From: Asterias rubens
Taxonomy: Eukaryota > Echinodermata > Asteroidea > Forcipulatida > Asteriidae
DNA: 64,000 bases
NCBI RefSeq assembly: GCF_902459465.1
Contig: NC_047062.1
Location: forward strand, 1,862,501-1,926,500
Direction of reading: 5' to 3'
Shown here: positions 50,088 to 62,720 of the stretch, piece by piece
Layout: the number at the start of each line of letters is the position of its first letter
Position numbering within the stretch: the first letter of the stretch is position 1
Program-made: the position numbers and the translations under genes
Notes under the pieces: model-generated
Told to the model about the DNA's origin: nothing
Seen by the model: only the letters and a program-made list of their open reading frames with translations
Databases searched by the model: none

Positions 50088-50129
50088 GGCATTTTATACT
50101 TTACTGACTCAATTTACCGGTACATACAC

Positions 50130-50395
50130 TGGGTGCATTCGTTTAGCTTCCCTGGGTCAACCCCGATGTTGCGTATTTTATTTTTTTCCCAAGAGCCCCA
50201 CTTGTGGATAGGGTCACTTGGGGCTGGCCCGAGGTGCACTGACGTCACCACGGGAAGGCTCACGTGGTGACGCGTCTGTTTTTTTTTCCTGGTTCGAGGA
50301 CGAACATGGGGTAATTGTGTGCCCACGTTCGTCCTGGAAAAAAATAAAATCCGCAACATCGGGGTCGACCCAGGGAAGCTAAACGGACGCACCCA
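50130..50395. mobile_element. Family H MITE, full length
   Basis: Ends TGGGTGCATTCGTTTAGCTT and AAGCTAAACGGACGCACCCA, then CCCTGGGTCAACCCCGATGT and its complement. Contains TGACGTCA (50240-50247), CACGTG (about 50261) and a CGAGGACGAACATGGGG / CCCACGTTCGTCC pair. Confidence 0.9.
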
Positions 50396-50399
50396 GTGT

Positions 50400-51365
50400 A
50401 ACATACACTTTGTGGATATTCATTTCTTATTTTTTTTTTAAGATTTAAAAAAACCCAAAGACCTAAATAACATGGAACGATACAGTCCAGCAGTTTTGTA
50501 TAGCGAATTATTTAACAAGTTTTGAACACACTGAATGATAATTAATGAGTAACAACTCATATATTTTGTGCAGGATTTTGCTATGCTATACAAAAGCAAA
50601 TTTTGCATCTCAAAATTTTGCATCTCATAATTTGTCTCACTCAAAGTCTTGATAGAATTTGTGTATGTATCTTCAAGGATTGATGTGATGAACTTTTAAC
50701 GGCAGAGTAAACTCACTAATAGTTGATTTGCCGTTCATTTCCAGCATATATTGATAATTCATCCATTTTCACTTTGCACTGAAAGACATTGAAGTACATT
50801 ATAATGTTACATTTAATAAGCTCAAGGTGCTGATGGATTTTGAATGTCAAAATTAGAAAAGTATTTTCGAAACAAAAATCAATACTACTTTGTTGTGAAT
50901 TTAAATACCATCAGCCCAAACATATTAAAAATTTAAAATGAATAAAACCTGAATGAAAGGAATATCTCACTGTGCATTTTCAAATGCCAAAATACAAAAT
51001 AGAATTACAAAAATATTAATTTTACAAATTTGCTTTCATACAAAATTACAAATTTGCTTGCATTTAGGTTTGTGCATATAATTATTCATCAGTGATTGTC
51101 AAAACAAAATTAACTGTGTGTATTTTTGGCAATTTAAATTGATACAAAAACAACTTGGCTTCCAATTCTTTTGGAGATCGTTTTTTGCATTTTTTGTTTT
51201 AGTAAAATGTCACCGCTGTACACAAGCATTAGGACAATTTGTAAAGGTCTTGTACATTATGTACATGTAAATATATTACATTTTTTCACCAAATCAAGTT
51301 AGAATTTTAATTTTATACGAATGTTTGTTTTTATTATTGAAGACAGTTTACGAGATGTTTAGTAA
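50400..51365. other. AT-rich DNA, no feature recognised
   Basis: A few direct short repeats (ACAAATTTGCTT at 51025 and 51047). No gene or clear element. Confidence 0.35.
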
Positions 51366-51727
51366 TTAAAGGATTTGGGTACTTTTTCAATATGTCCATA
51401 GATTTACATTAAACTTACAGGGTTTGAAGATAATGATAGTGGAAAGCTTCTCTTCAAATATTACTTACTGAGGTGCTGTAGTTTTTGAGAATTGAGTAAA
51501 ACAATGTCATGAAAATACGTTTGTAAATGCTTGAAATAATTTTCGTCTCATGAGACGAAAACTATTTTTATGACATTGTTTTACTCATTACCCAAAAACT
51601 ACAGCACCTCAGCACGTAGTATTTTCAGGGAAGCTTTCTACTATCATTATCTTCAAACTGTGTAAGTTTAGTGTAAATCTGTGGACATTGTGTTTTTTGT
51701 CCTACACAAGTTATATAGACCCTTTAA
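51366..51727. mobile_element. Family D MITE, full length
   Basis: TTAAAGGATTTGGGTACTTT ... TTATATAGACCCTTTAA; centre ATAATTTTCGTCTCATGAGA is a palindrome. TTAA at both ends. Confidence 0.85.
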
Positions 51728-51774
51728 GCGCCTTTTCTGAATATATCTACACCTTCAATTCTGCGTACCTATTA

Positions 51775-51862
51775 CTGTGACTGGCATCCTGCTCAATTTT
51801 GCTTAGCAGGAATTGCTAAGCAACATTCTCTGCTTTTAAAAGCAGACTCTATGAAATCTATG
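51775..51862. mobile_element. Family F MITE remnant
   Basis: GGCATCCTGCTCAATTTTGC, GCTAAGCAACATTCTCTGCT and CAGACTCTATGAAAT: right arm of F only. Confidence 0.6.
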
Positions 51863-52384
51863 AAATGCTTATGGGGCATAAAATTAAGTGCCTTTAAAGG
51901 GCCTGGTAAGCGCAGAATTCCAAATTTAAATAGTACCCATACTATTGATCCAAGACAGTACTCTCCTCAAGTAATACTCATCATTCTGTTCAAGATGCAC
52001 TCAATTTCAACTACATTGTATAATGCTGAACTGTAAATGCCAATCTCAATTTTGAAAATTTGTCTCCACACCTTGTCTTCTTTTAGCCACTCTCATTTCT
52101 CACACTTCTCCATATCCTTGCTCTGTATTGAAATACATAACTCAATAATTGATTCTACTCACCTTCACTGTTCAAATCGTACCATTCTTCGATCAAAGAA
52201 AAGTACTACGTAGTACTCATCCTGGAACTCACAAGAAACACTTGTTTAAATACTCATTACATTTAACTTTCACCACACAAATGAGTTGTAAGATGAGTTG
52301 TGAATCGAGTTCTGATTCTATCAGTTTAAAACACTGTGACCCTCTTAGTCTGATTTCATGATACAGAGCTGAAGGGTTAGGAAA

Positions 52385-52564
52385 CTCATTTGATTTTACC
52401 ACCATGTCTGAACTACACTATACACCCCAACAGATGCTATGACTGTCTCAACATGTACAGACCACATACAGCCACTCATTTGACTTTACCAGCGTGTCTG
52501 GACTACACTATACACCCTAACAGATGCTATAACGATCTCACCATGTACAGACCACATACAGCCA
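52385..52564. repeat. 90-bp tandem duplication at the channel 3' end
   Basis: CTCATTTGA..TTACCA recurs at 52385 and 52475 with about 90% identity through CAGATGCTAT and CATGTACAGACCACATACAG. It ends about 57 bp from the stop codon of the potassium channel, so it is probably in the 3' untranslated region. Confidence 0.85.
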
Positions 52565-52620
52565 CAACATTTTAGACTGTGCCCCGAATGTCCATGATCA
52601 GACAGGCCTAACAAATGTCC

Positions 52621-54569
52621 TCACACGGTACTCTCCATGTCAATTGTACTCTGAGAAGAAGCGGCATGTATTCCGGAATCTTCGGCGGTAAAACTGCTGG
52701 AGGCGCTGATCAGTCGTCTCTTAGGCGGTGTGCTCTTGGGGGAATTCTCTGCCTTGGAATCGTTGAAGTAATCCCTCTGTAAAGGTGAATCACATTTCAG
52801 AGAATTCATCTCAGGTTTAGCATCTTCGATACTTGGGCTCGTTCTCGGTTGGTGATCATGTCCTTGCCGGGTGAGTGGGAGACTCAAGCTCCTTGAGTGT
52901 CTTGTGTTCTGCATGTTGCGACGAGACCGTGGACCCGATTCGACAGCTCCATCTGAATCCGGGGTGAGGGTTGCGTTGCGTCGAGCGATAACACTCTGGA
53001 ATATGAATGGAACTTCTTCTTCGTCGTCAGGGTCTAAGAAGTCACCCGATGGTGAGATGACCATACTCCGAGAAGCTGTCGCATTGCTGTCATCATCTAG
53101 CCACTGGTCCATGAGAGACTCTTCTTCATGTTCGTCAGAATCACTGTCATTCCCGTCGCTTTCATCATCCCCCGATACACCACAAGAATCTGACTGCAGT
53201 GCATCATCAAGTGGAAGTTTCACCATCCCTTGGCCTGTCTCTCGCTGTATCCCAGTGGCAATTGCAGCTGCTGCTACTGCCGATGAGACAACCACCGTCT
53301 CGAGAGGATCCCCGCCTCCATTAAGCATCTCAGCTTGCTCCTCCATCATCTGTAACCAAGGTTTCCGCCTCCTCCTCAACATCTTTACAAACGTCTTGCT
53401 TACGCTGTAGCGTTTCCTCTTTGTCTGCAGCCCCTGGAACACAATAGCCATGATGCCAAGCCCGAGGATCAAGTACATGGACGTCCCAATCTTGTAGACC
53501 CATACCAGGACCTTACTTTCAAAGTTTTTCTGTGTCGCGACGTAATCACCAAACCCAATGGTGCTTAAAGAAATAAAACAGTAATAATGTGACGTGCTGA
53601 AATCCCATCCCTCCAAATATGAGAACACACCGGCTGGTAACAGGATGACTAATAAATAGGCAGGTATGATCAGAAGGATGATGATTACTGCTTTACGGAC
53701 TTTGTCTTGGTGGATGACGTTCAGGAGGTTGGAGTTAATACGGATCCCAACGTTCGTCAGATGCTTCTTCCATTTAGAGCTGATCTCTGAGAGTAGAACA
53801 GCAATGAGGGGAATGCCAAGGTAGGCGTACACGATGCAGAAATTTTGGCCAGAGGGAGTGGCTGGAGACAGATGCCCATAACCTGAAAAAAGGAAATATA
53901 AGGTTGAACGTACAGTTTGGATGCATTGTGATAAACATGTTCGCCACCAGTTCCATTCAGAATGAACCCTACATGTGTACTTAAAAGAATGTACACACTG
54001 TGCTACTCCAAACCTCACCTGACAGATACACAATGTCGCTCTTTACTTTTTGGGTAAACTATTTTCTCAAAGAAAACAGTATTGTACCCTTGCACAAACG
54101 TCACACAAGGATGCTGTTTGCCGTGATGGGATTTTGGGAGCCAACTAGTAAATGTATTTAAATGCTGTGTGGCCCAAATTGTGCACTACACTGAATAACA
54201 AAAGGTGACATTGGAGCAAAAAATTATTTATCATGCAGCACAACACTTACCAATGGTAGTTATAATTGTTGTTGAGAAGAAGAATGCATTGGCCAGATCC
54301 CAACGAGTGGTTGGAGCAGAGTTGTTGTCCGGCTTTTTGGTTGGATCCACTCCGATGGAAGCCGCATACCAAACCTCCTCCAGGACAGCGTTAAACTCAG
54401 ACACATTCAACGATGGGTTGCTTTCCACGAACGTCGCGAGATGGTTGTAAAGATCCAACTTGATTTTTGTTTCGTGAGCGGACTCTATGGCCGAGAAGAT
54501 CAATGCTCCGAGGAAGAGGTAAAGGAAAGTAAAGACGAACAGAATGATGACTCTACGACCAGAACCCAT
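52621..54569 (-). CDS. Two-pore-domain potassium channel (K2P), complete
   Basis: Two coding exons on the minus strand, 54251-54569 and 52621-53882 (TGA at 52621-52623), joined inside the first filter Gly codon: 526 aa. Order is TM1 (about 7-27, IILFVFTFLYLFLGALIFSA), an extracellular cap with NVS, first filter TIGYG (105-109), TM2, TM3 (171-194), second filter TIGFGDY (214-220), TM4 (231-256), then a 270-residue cytoplasmic tail. GYG in pore 1 and GFG in pore 2 is the K2P signature; such channels set the resting potassium leak. Sequence around the pores is closest in feel to the TASK-2/TALK and TREK types, but the subfamily is not decided. The cap lacks the usual Cys. The tail has an RRRRK cluster, a long acidic Ser/Asp/Glu segment and ends ESTV, a class I PDZ ligand. 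The start ATG at 54569 precedes TM1 directly. Confidence 0.92.
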
Positions 54570-54574
54570 GATTG

Positions 54575-55195
54575 ACCGGACATCATGTTGCTGCTACATC
54601 GTCCTCCAAACATAGGGGAGTGCCTTTAAACCTGCAGATTGGTGTGGAAAGTAAATACAGTTAAGCTGCGTGTACATGTTGCTCATCCATTATTGGTAAT
54701 ATTGGCAAAAGATCTTCCAAGTTTGTGGCTACCATACTGCTTAATACACAGCCATCCAAAACCAAACCATCCACATGGCATCAACAGCTGTACTTGACTC
54801 CCAAATGAAGGAAGTGGTAGATGGACATTTTGTGGAGGTGTGTTCGCATTGTGCAGAGGATCAGTACCTACACACACCATAGAGCAAGCACACACATAGC
54901 ACAATCCAAATAATTTCATGACCAGTGTTTGTGCAAATATCAGAAAGTCCAACTTCTGCAATGTCAAAGATTGGAGGAGACACTTATACGCGTGTACATG
55001 TGCTGCATGAACCATAATTGTTTTGTATTGTTTTATGTTTTATTCCAAACTGGAACATAATAGTTCCATTCAGTAAGTACATAAAAAACACAATGTACTT
55101 TGGACAAGTTGGAAGATACACGTACACCAACTGGTACACACATCATCTTGACTGAAAGGTTTAACCTCTTGGTAATTTCCACAGACCTGTGACAT
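54575..55195. other. Upstream of the potassium channel coding start
   Basis: On the minus strand CTGCAG|G at about 54634 could be the acceptor of a noncoding first exon joined to the coding exon. No coding signal. Confidence 0.3.
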
Positions 55196-55200
55196 TGCAT

Positions 55201-55608
55201 TTAAAGGCAGTGGACACTATTGGTAATTACTCAAAATAATTATTAGCATAAAACCTTACTTTGTAACAAGTAATGGGGAGAGGTTGATGGTAAAAAACAT
55301 TCTGAGAAACGACTCCCTCTGAAGGGGAGTAGTTTTCGAGAAAGAAGTAATTTTCCATGAATTTGATTCGAGACCTCAGATTTAGAACTTGAGGTCTCGA
55401 AATCAACCATCTAAAAGCACACAACTTAGTGTGACAAGGGTGTTTTTTTCTTTCATTATTATCTATAATTTTTTATTATTATCTATCGCAAGTTCCATGA
55501 CCGATTGAGCTAAAATTTTCACAGGTTTGTTATTTTATGCATATGTTGAGATACACCAAGTGAGAAGACTGGTCTTTGACAATTACCAATAGTGTCCACT
55601 GCCTTTAA
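55201..55608. mobile_element. Family A MITE, full length
   Basis: TTAAAGGCAGTGGACACTAT ... AGTGTCCACTGCCTTTAA, perfect over at least the first 18 bp of each end. Small internal duplication of TTATTATCTAT. Confidence 0.95.
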
Positions 55609-55962
55609 TCACTACCACGACTACTACTATTACTGAATATTATTAAAAGTGGGTTAACTTTTGGAACTGATTATATTTCAACACATCATTTGATAAGTAG
55701 GGATCTGGGTCTGAATTCTGGTATAGACATGATGGTGGCACGGAGGCTTAAGTGGAAATTGATTGGAACGGTGTGTTTGCTTGATACAGTGAGTTTTACA
55801 GAAACACAGCTGAGTTACATTGTATGCTGAAGCAAACATGCATGTACCATATTGATTTATACTTTGATCTGAGTTGAACACAGTATGAAATGTATTGAAT
55901 AAATGAATGCACAAAACCCGGACAAATTATCCAATATTTATCATTGTTATTATTGTTATCAA

Positions 55963-55995
55963 TTCAATTCAAGTCAATTCAAGTCAATTCAAGAA
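55963..55995. repeat. CAATTCAAGT short tandem repeat
   Basis: Three to four 10-bp units. Confidence 0.8.
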
Positions 55996-55999
55996 CAAG

Positions 56000-58215
56000 T
56001 ATCAATAAATAGAGAAAATCAGTATAGGCCCTCATGTACCAATCGACAAAATTAAAAGATCATCGAATTCGATGACACTTTCAGAGCACCATCATTTAAG
56101 TTTCTCATTCCAAGACACTTAGCGAAGTAAACAAATTAAAACAATGGAGTTCATTTTTTTAAAACCAGGAATAGACAAGAAACACTAACCCTATGCAATC
56201 AATATTTTAAATCTGTTTTGTATAAACTGTATTTGTCGCGTCTGTTATTTAGGGTACACATGAGGCAGGTGTACAATTTATTCATGAAATGTTTGCCAAG
56301 CTACTTATTGATTTTCCAGACAAATCCACGCAAAACCCGCTGAGTTGTGACAAATTAGCTCAAGCTAAATTGCTAAATGGAAGATGTATGCCTATAATGG
56401 CCTTCATCATGCCATTGCCAAGTACACCATCTTTGCATGTCATCAGACAGCAGCAATATTGAACACTTAATCTCTTTGCAAATCCTACCCACTCAGAATC
56501 TTCCACGAAATCAACTGCCTGTTTTTTTCTTCTTCACGATTTGATGGATTTGGCAATGTGCCCTAAAACATGTAAAATAGCATGCAACCGTCTCTTTTTG
56601 CAAAGAGAAGTAGGATTGTGCCATTGAGTTATATACAAGTAATATCTATTTATAATAATAATAATATTTATTAGTACTAGAAGGCACACTGGCCTACATA
56701 ATACGCTGCCCCACATGCGCACATGCGGCCATTTTGTAAGTTGCGAAACAGCATCGCATAGCTTGTGTTTACGCGGTCCGGTGTGCGGCCATTTTGTGAG
56801 TTGACAAAACAGCATCGCATTATCAACACTCACTCCAACGCGTACTTCATGTTCAACGCGCATACACATTTTTTACAAAATGGTGTGCGTGTCTCCTTGT
56901 GGTCCCGTTGCTTGTGTACTAGCAGCATCACTAGTGCACTTTACACTCTAGGGTTTGTGGTGATGTACAATCTTGTTGGTGATTTAGTGTGGCTCTCAGA
57001 GCTCAAAATTAACACTTGGACTGCACGCTCAGGGGGTACCGGTCAACTCGTTCCAGGGTCAACTCAATCCAAAAAAACTCGGCCTTGTTTTGTTCCAGGC
57101 TGAAAAATTAATTTTATATATTTTTCAGACAGTCATAAAGTCAAAGACTTGTCTGCCTGCAATAGTTTTACACATATCGATCAATTTTCGGTAGAAAGTT
57201 GAGGACAGGACTCAAACCTTTGTGTATTTCATCCTTCAAAATGATAAGATGCAACTTTGAGAAATGCAGACTTATATAAAGTAGTGGATTAGAACATAGA
57301 GTAAGGACAGAGGTTTACTCTATGATTACATGGATTAGTACAATCCCTGTAACTGCAGATGTACATGTAGGGTCCTGTATGTCCCCCCCCCCCCCACAAC
57401 ATGTAAGCATAGTATGCCTCGAAACAAAGAGGAGGGGGGGGGGAAACAGCAACTGACAAATCTTTGTTTTCTAGAATCAATAGAACCAAGAACATCCTTT
57501 TCACTCATAATGAGTGCCTCTTGTTTGCTTGTCATTGTAATAAATGACTAAAAACAAGGTCAGGCCTGATACTTCACAGAGTCATTGAGAAGGCGATTGC
57601 CTCCATGCCCCCTGGTCATTGCCTTGGTGCCCTTGAAATGCTCTGCAGTACATGTAGAAATGTATAATTTCCTGTAAGGTGCCCTTTACCAAAGAGAATT
57701 ACACAGAGGCAACAGAGGCAATATCCGCTGTTGCCCTGGTCTTGGTCTTGGCCTTGGTGCTCCTTCAAAAGTCACACGTAGACTTGTAGCAATGACGATT
57801 TAGTAATGGAAGTGCAGTGCCCAAAGTTGCAATTAGTTAAAAAGGCCTCAAGCCAGTACAAAGAATAAATTCCATGCCCCGGGTAGGGCCTACAAGCAAC
57901 CTACTACATGTATGGAGTGAAATAGTTGGCATGACCTTATAAATCAATAGTGACTTCCTTTACTTATCAAGGAAATGTTCCTGTTGGTGCAACTATTTAC
58001 ATAGAAATACATAGCATTGGATTAGTGTGTGACACAGTACAATTTGCTTTTTTTCCTGTTTTATTGCAAGCCAATACTCTCATTGATCAATAATAAAACT
58101 GTCTTTAATTTTATAAAAGTGTCTTGGGTTGGAGTGGATGTAAACTTCCTTTCTTGTGTGAATGCTGTTACGGGTGTGACCGGTCTTCCTCCCTACGTCT
58201 TGAATTATCAAAAAA
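56000..58215. other. Unassigned DNA with short repeats
   Basis: No gene. A 60-bp tandem duplication (GCGGCCATTTTGT.AGTTG at 56725 and 56785), TAATAATAATAA at 56656, and a 13-C run (57383-57395) facing a 10-G run (57434-57443). GGTCTTGG..TTGG..CTTGG words near 57740. Confidence 0.4.
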
Positions 58216-58218
58216 TAG

Positions 58219-58593
58219 TTTAAAGGCAGTGGACACTATTGGTAATTACTCAAAATAATTATTGTCATAAAACCTAACTTGGTAACGAGTAATGGGAAGA
58301 GGTTGATAGTATAAAAACATTGTGAGAAACAGCTCCCTCTGAAGTGACGTAGTTTTCAAGAAAGAAGTAATTTTCCATGAATTTTATTTTGAGACCTCAA
58401 GTTTAGAATTTGAGGTCTCGAAATCAAGCATTTACAAGCACACATCTTCATGTGACAAGGGTGTTTTTTTCTTTCATAGTTATCTCACAACTCCAATGAC
58501 CAATCGAGCTCAAATTTTCACAGGTTTGTTATTTTATGCATCATATGTTGAGATACACCAAGTGAGAAGACCGATCTTTGACACTGCCTTTAA
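58219..58593. mobile_element. Family A MITE, right terminus shortened
   Basis: TTAAAGGCAGTGGACACTAT at the left; the right end jumps from TCTTTGACA to CTGCCTTTAA, losing about 20 bp. Confidence 0.9.
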
Positions 58594-59815
58594 TACTTAT
58601 ATCTGTTTCTACACAGAACATACCTCCATGCACAGAAGAAAATCCCAGTATTCTAGTAAGCACTGTCTGTACCTTATAATTATAGCATTTTTAGTTCAGC
58701 TCCAGTGCCAGTTTACTTTTTAGATGGTCACTAGACAAGAGTAGTGTGGGCTACATACAACCAAGGAGCTATAAAAAGGACTTTTTATAGCTCCATTATT
58801 TATATGCATTCATAAATACCCCAGATAGTTTCGCTACTCCTATTGGTGGAGAGCGCGTCACTTGGGGGTGTTTAAAAAAAATTAAACGGATGATAATGAC
58901 CAACTGGACTGTTTATAACTGGCTCTGGCTTACGCGCGTACGCCAATATTATCACACGCAACGCCCAATTCATAGCTATTTTAAGTAACAGCGCGTAATC
59001 TATTTCTAAGCATGTGCGCGTACACACAACTTACGCGCATCAAATAGATTCTTCACAAAGTTTTTGAAAAAAATACTTCAATTGTCAAACTCAAAGACCA
59101 AGTGTTGATAATAAAAAACAAAATTAAGACGTTTTTAAACAAAAGGGCATTTATGAGTGGGAATAAAAGTGTAGTGACTCGCTCTTTTTAAACGTCCTTT
59201 TAAAACCTTGCTTTTTTCATGTTTTTGCAGGATCGTTGCCGTGCGAAAAAGACCCTCGCTACAGCAACGACCCTGCCGATTTTAAACGGCCGTTAACGAA
59301 CTCGTCACTTCCCTTTAATTCCCTTAGTACAACCACCATGGGCTGGGGAAAAGAATGGAGCTGACTAAAATTAAAATCACGACCACCTGTCCACACAGAG
59401 AACAGATGGTTATTCAATAGATCGTTGGCAGTTCGTTGGACGTTGAGTAGACATCCATCAGACAGAGCCGGTTATTCATGCTCAGAGAGCAGAGTACAGA
59501 CAAATCCAGTGACATGTGTAGACTGTAGCCTATTGTAGGGAACGGAAGGAAAGGACAAAAGCAAATACCTCATCTCAAGCCGAATAAATTGACTTACCAT
59601 CGATTATATAGAGTGAAAAGTGGACTTGACATTCACAGCTATTTCTACCACCTTGACATTAACGGATTCGATGTGGTCATTTTTATCAGCTGATGAACCT
59701 GTGAACCCCCTCCTCCTGATGATGTGACCCTGTGTAGACAGGTGGTAGGCTTGGTTGCACGTTGCACACGCTTCCACACTTCACGAGCGCCAGACTGTAT
59801 AGCGCCCTCAACATT
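58594..59815. other. Unassigned DNA, GCGCGTA-rich patch
   Basis: 58750-58810 has a GAGCTATAAAAAG / CTTTTTATAGCTC hairpin. 58925-59040 has five CGCG-containing words (TTACGCGCGTACGCC, GCGCGTAATC, GTGCGCGTACACAC, TTACGCGCATC) and a CCAAT box. No coding exon seen. Confidence 0.35.
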
Positions 59816-59819
59816 GACA

Positions 59820-60204
59820 TTGGCGGTAATTATTACTCAAAAATAATTATTAGCATAAAACCTTATTACTTTGTAACGAGTAATGGGGAGAGGTTGATAG
59901 TATACAAATATTGTGAAAAAACGGTTCCCTCTGAAGTGACGTAGTTTTCGAGAAAAAAAGTATTTTTCCGCGTACTTGATTTCGAGGCCTCAGATTTAGA
60001 ATTTTGAGGTCTCGAAACCAAGCATCTGAAAGCACACAATATTTTGTGTGACCATGGTGCAACAAGGGTGTTTTATTCTTTCACTCGCAACGTTGATGAC
60101 CGATTAAGCTCAAGTTTTCACAGATTTGTTATTTTATGCATATCGAGATACAGCAAGTGAGAAGGCTGGTCTTTGACAATTACCAATAGTGTCCAGGGTC
60201 TTAA
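59820..60204. mobile_element. Family A MITE, left end eroded
   Basis: GGTAATTATTACTCAAAAAT ... ACCAATAGTGTCCAGGGTCT then TTAA. First 15 bp of the left terminus replaced. Confidence 0.85.
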
Positions 60205-60767
60205 AGAAAACAATAACAGAAAAAAGTGGATTAGATGAGAAAACTTGAGGTCAAATTTTGTGTTGTAACATTCGGCTTTCTTGAAAGTTTTTGTTCTTCT
60301 TACGTTGCATGGAACACATTGCGTGTCCATATTTTGAACAACAAACCACTGATTCCCTGGTTTTTTAAACTATACATAATAAAAGAATCAACTTTTGCAA
60401 CCACCGGAAACCAATGATGAAAAGAGTGCCCAGCTTATTGAAAACAAGATCTGCAAAGAATGACTCAATCAGTATTTGTGTTTTATTCATTTAAGTTGTG
60501 TCTTTGTAACAAAAAGTGTCTAGGCCTACTATCCATTTAGTGGTAGTGCATCTGACCACTTTGGCGCTCGTCACGATTCACTTGATGTGATTCGTATTTA
60601 TTTTATTTTTTTTTTTTTACACCAACATGTCCATTGTCGTAGTTTCAATAGGATTTGTTTGTCCTTCTTAAACCGAATAAAAAAAAGGCAATCCTTAAGA
60701 AAAAAAAATCAGGAAATGTTTTGAGGATGGCAATTTCGATTGTACCCACTGGTCGTACTATAATACT
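60205..60767. other. Unassigned DNA
   Basis: AT-rich, no gene or repeat family recognised. Confidence 0.35.
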
Positions 60768-61112
60768 ATAGACGCACTGGACACCTTTGGTAATTCTCAC
60801 TTGGTATCTCAACCTTTAGGCCCCTATGCACAAAATAACAGACCTGTGAAAATTTGAACTCAATATTGGTCGTCGAAGTTGCGAGATAATAATGGAAGAA
60901 AGAACACCCTTGTCACACTAAGTTTTGTGTGCTTCCAGATCTCAAAATCTAGTTCTGAAATCGAATAAAAAAAGAATCCTTTAGAAATCAAATAGTTTTA
61001 GTGGGAGTCGTTTCACAATGTTCTACAATGAACAGCTCTCCATTGCTTGTTACCAAGTAACCCGAAATGCTTACATTTATTTTGAGTAGTAAGTGTCCAT
61101 TCATATTTAATT
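60768..61112. mobile_element. Family A MITE, diverged
   Basis: CGCACTGGACACCTTTGGTA ... TTGAGTAGTAAGTGTCCATT; the centre is reduced. Among the most diverged A copies here. Confidence 0.75.
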
Positions 61113-61905
61113 CAAAGCACGAAGCAGTGTTGGAGTGACTGCAAAATTAAAGGAACGTCTGTTCTATTTAAACCAACATGTGAGTCTTCCCTTGTTTATT
61201 GACTGACCTGTTCTATTTCTTCATTAATCAACCTGTCATTATTAAGGGTTTCGTTTGAGCGGTCATAATGCTGCATGCTTTAGGGCTATTTATACGGACA
61301 TGCCCTCTGGCCGAACAATAACGAAATGGCAAACAATAATAACAGATTACTTAGGTTTATGCGCAATTATGTTTCAGTGCACAATATTGATGATTTTGAT
61401 TAACGTCCACTTATCCTTGGTGACTTTACGGACAGTTTAAGTAATGACGGGAATTATAGAGGGATGGAAAGACAAAATAAATATTGACTACCCTCAGAAA
61501 AGAACACACTGTCAAGTTTCTGGCCAATTTTTGCGATGATTGACTATCGAGTTACCGCTGCCGCTAAATGGGCTAATTTGGGAGACAAAAAGTCGATGGC
61601 TATGTATACCCTTTATCACATTTCACGCAAGAGCACATTTATTTCGAAACCTCAAAGAAAAGTGGCGCCTTTAGCACAAGCCTTGTTGCAACCAGTTTAA
61701 ACGACGTCACTGCAAAAACTGATGGAGTGTAAAATATTGACACACATGGATGTTGTCGAAATTCGACTATCTCACAGCGTGGGACCATAAACGACTTGTC
61801 CACAAGTCTAACGAAAATCATATTCTTTAACACTGATGGAAACCATGTGTACACATTGAAACCCTACCCTATGCGACCTGTTTTCATGTTCACTTCGTGT
61901 TTAAT
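61113..61905. other. Unassigned DNA
   Basis: No coding signal or repeat family recognised. Confidence 0.35.
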
Positions 61906-61910
61906 TCCGA

Positions 61911-62291
61911 AGGAACACGTTGCCTTGGATCGGACGAGTTGGTCTATGAAAAGCGTTTGTAACCGTTTGTTATAAAAAAAAATGCATATGGTTGGAAAGA
62001 TGTTTTAAAAGTAGAATACAATGATCCACACAAATTTGCCTCGAAATTGCGTGGTTTTCCTTTTACTTAGCGAACTAATACGGTCGGCCATTTATGGGAG
62101 TCAAAAATTTGACTCCCATAAATGGCCGACCATGGTAGTCGACGAGGTAAACGGAAAACCGTGCAATTTCGAGGCGTGTTTGTGTGGATCATTGTATTCT
62201 ACTTTTACAACATCTTTCTACCCATATGCATTTTATTCAAAACGCTTTTCAAAGACCAACTCGACCGATCCAAGGCAACGTGTTCCTTTAA
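61911..62291. mobile_element. Family E MITE, full length
   Basis: AAGGAACACGTTGCCTTGGA ... AAGGCAACGTGTTCCTTTAA. Centre GGCCATTTATGGGAGTCAAA and its complement form a long hairpin. Confidence 0.9.
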
Positions 62292-62365
62292 CCTATTACA
62301 TTAGTGTCGCTTTAGCACCCACCAGTGCCCACATCGCGTATCTATATATTTATGTGAAATCACCA

Positions 62366-62418
62366 GGTTTCTCCAGAAGACGATCATAGCATCCTGATCG
62401 AAACGTCGAGTTGAAACC
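62366..62418 (+). ncRNA. Hammerhead-ribozyme-like remnant
   Basis: GGTTT and CTC can pair with GAG ... AAACC (stem I with a TTG bulge). CAGAAGA resembles the CUGANGA core with U changed to A, GATC/GATC makes stem II, and GAAACGTC fits GAAA, a minimal stem III and a GUC cleavage site. Penelope-like elements are known to carry such short-stem hammerheads. One core base differs, there may be one extra base at stem II, and no Penelope reverse transcriptase is next to it. Confidence 0.3.
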
Positions 62419-62439
62419 AACGGTTCATTTCCCGAACCA

Positions 62440-62720
62440 CCCCAACTCATTTAGAGATAGGTCATTACATGGTGTTACCGCAAACCATTATCGTATTTCC
62501 ACCAAGCAAAGTTTCAAATCCTACTTTGGTGTCAACCTTGAAGCGATTTATGACATACAACCCCGCCTGGTGAAAAATAGAGATGACTCTTTCAAAATCT
62601 TGAAAACATTTCTGCAATGTCGTTTGTGCGGATCCACTGCAAAATAGGGGTAATAATTGTTTTCCTTTCTCTTCTACCATGTGGAATTTGAAACTTTGCA
62701 TAGTGGAAGTATAAGCCGTG
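62440..62720. mobile_element. Family G foldback repeat
   Basis: GTATTTCCACCAAGCAAAGT and its inverse (ACTTTGCATAGTGGAAGTAT), CATTACATGGTGTTACCGCA outside. Half copies near 31128-31190 and 43794-43855. Confidence 0.6.

Noticed and set aside
52871..53410. 179-aa open frame on the plus strand
   Set aside because: Antisense shadow of the Ser/Asp-rich K2P tail exon; no motif of its own.
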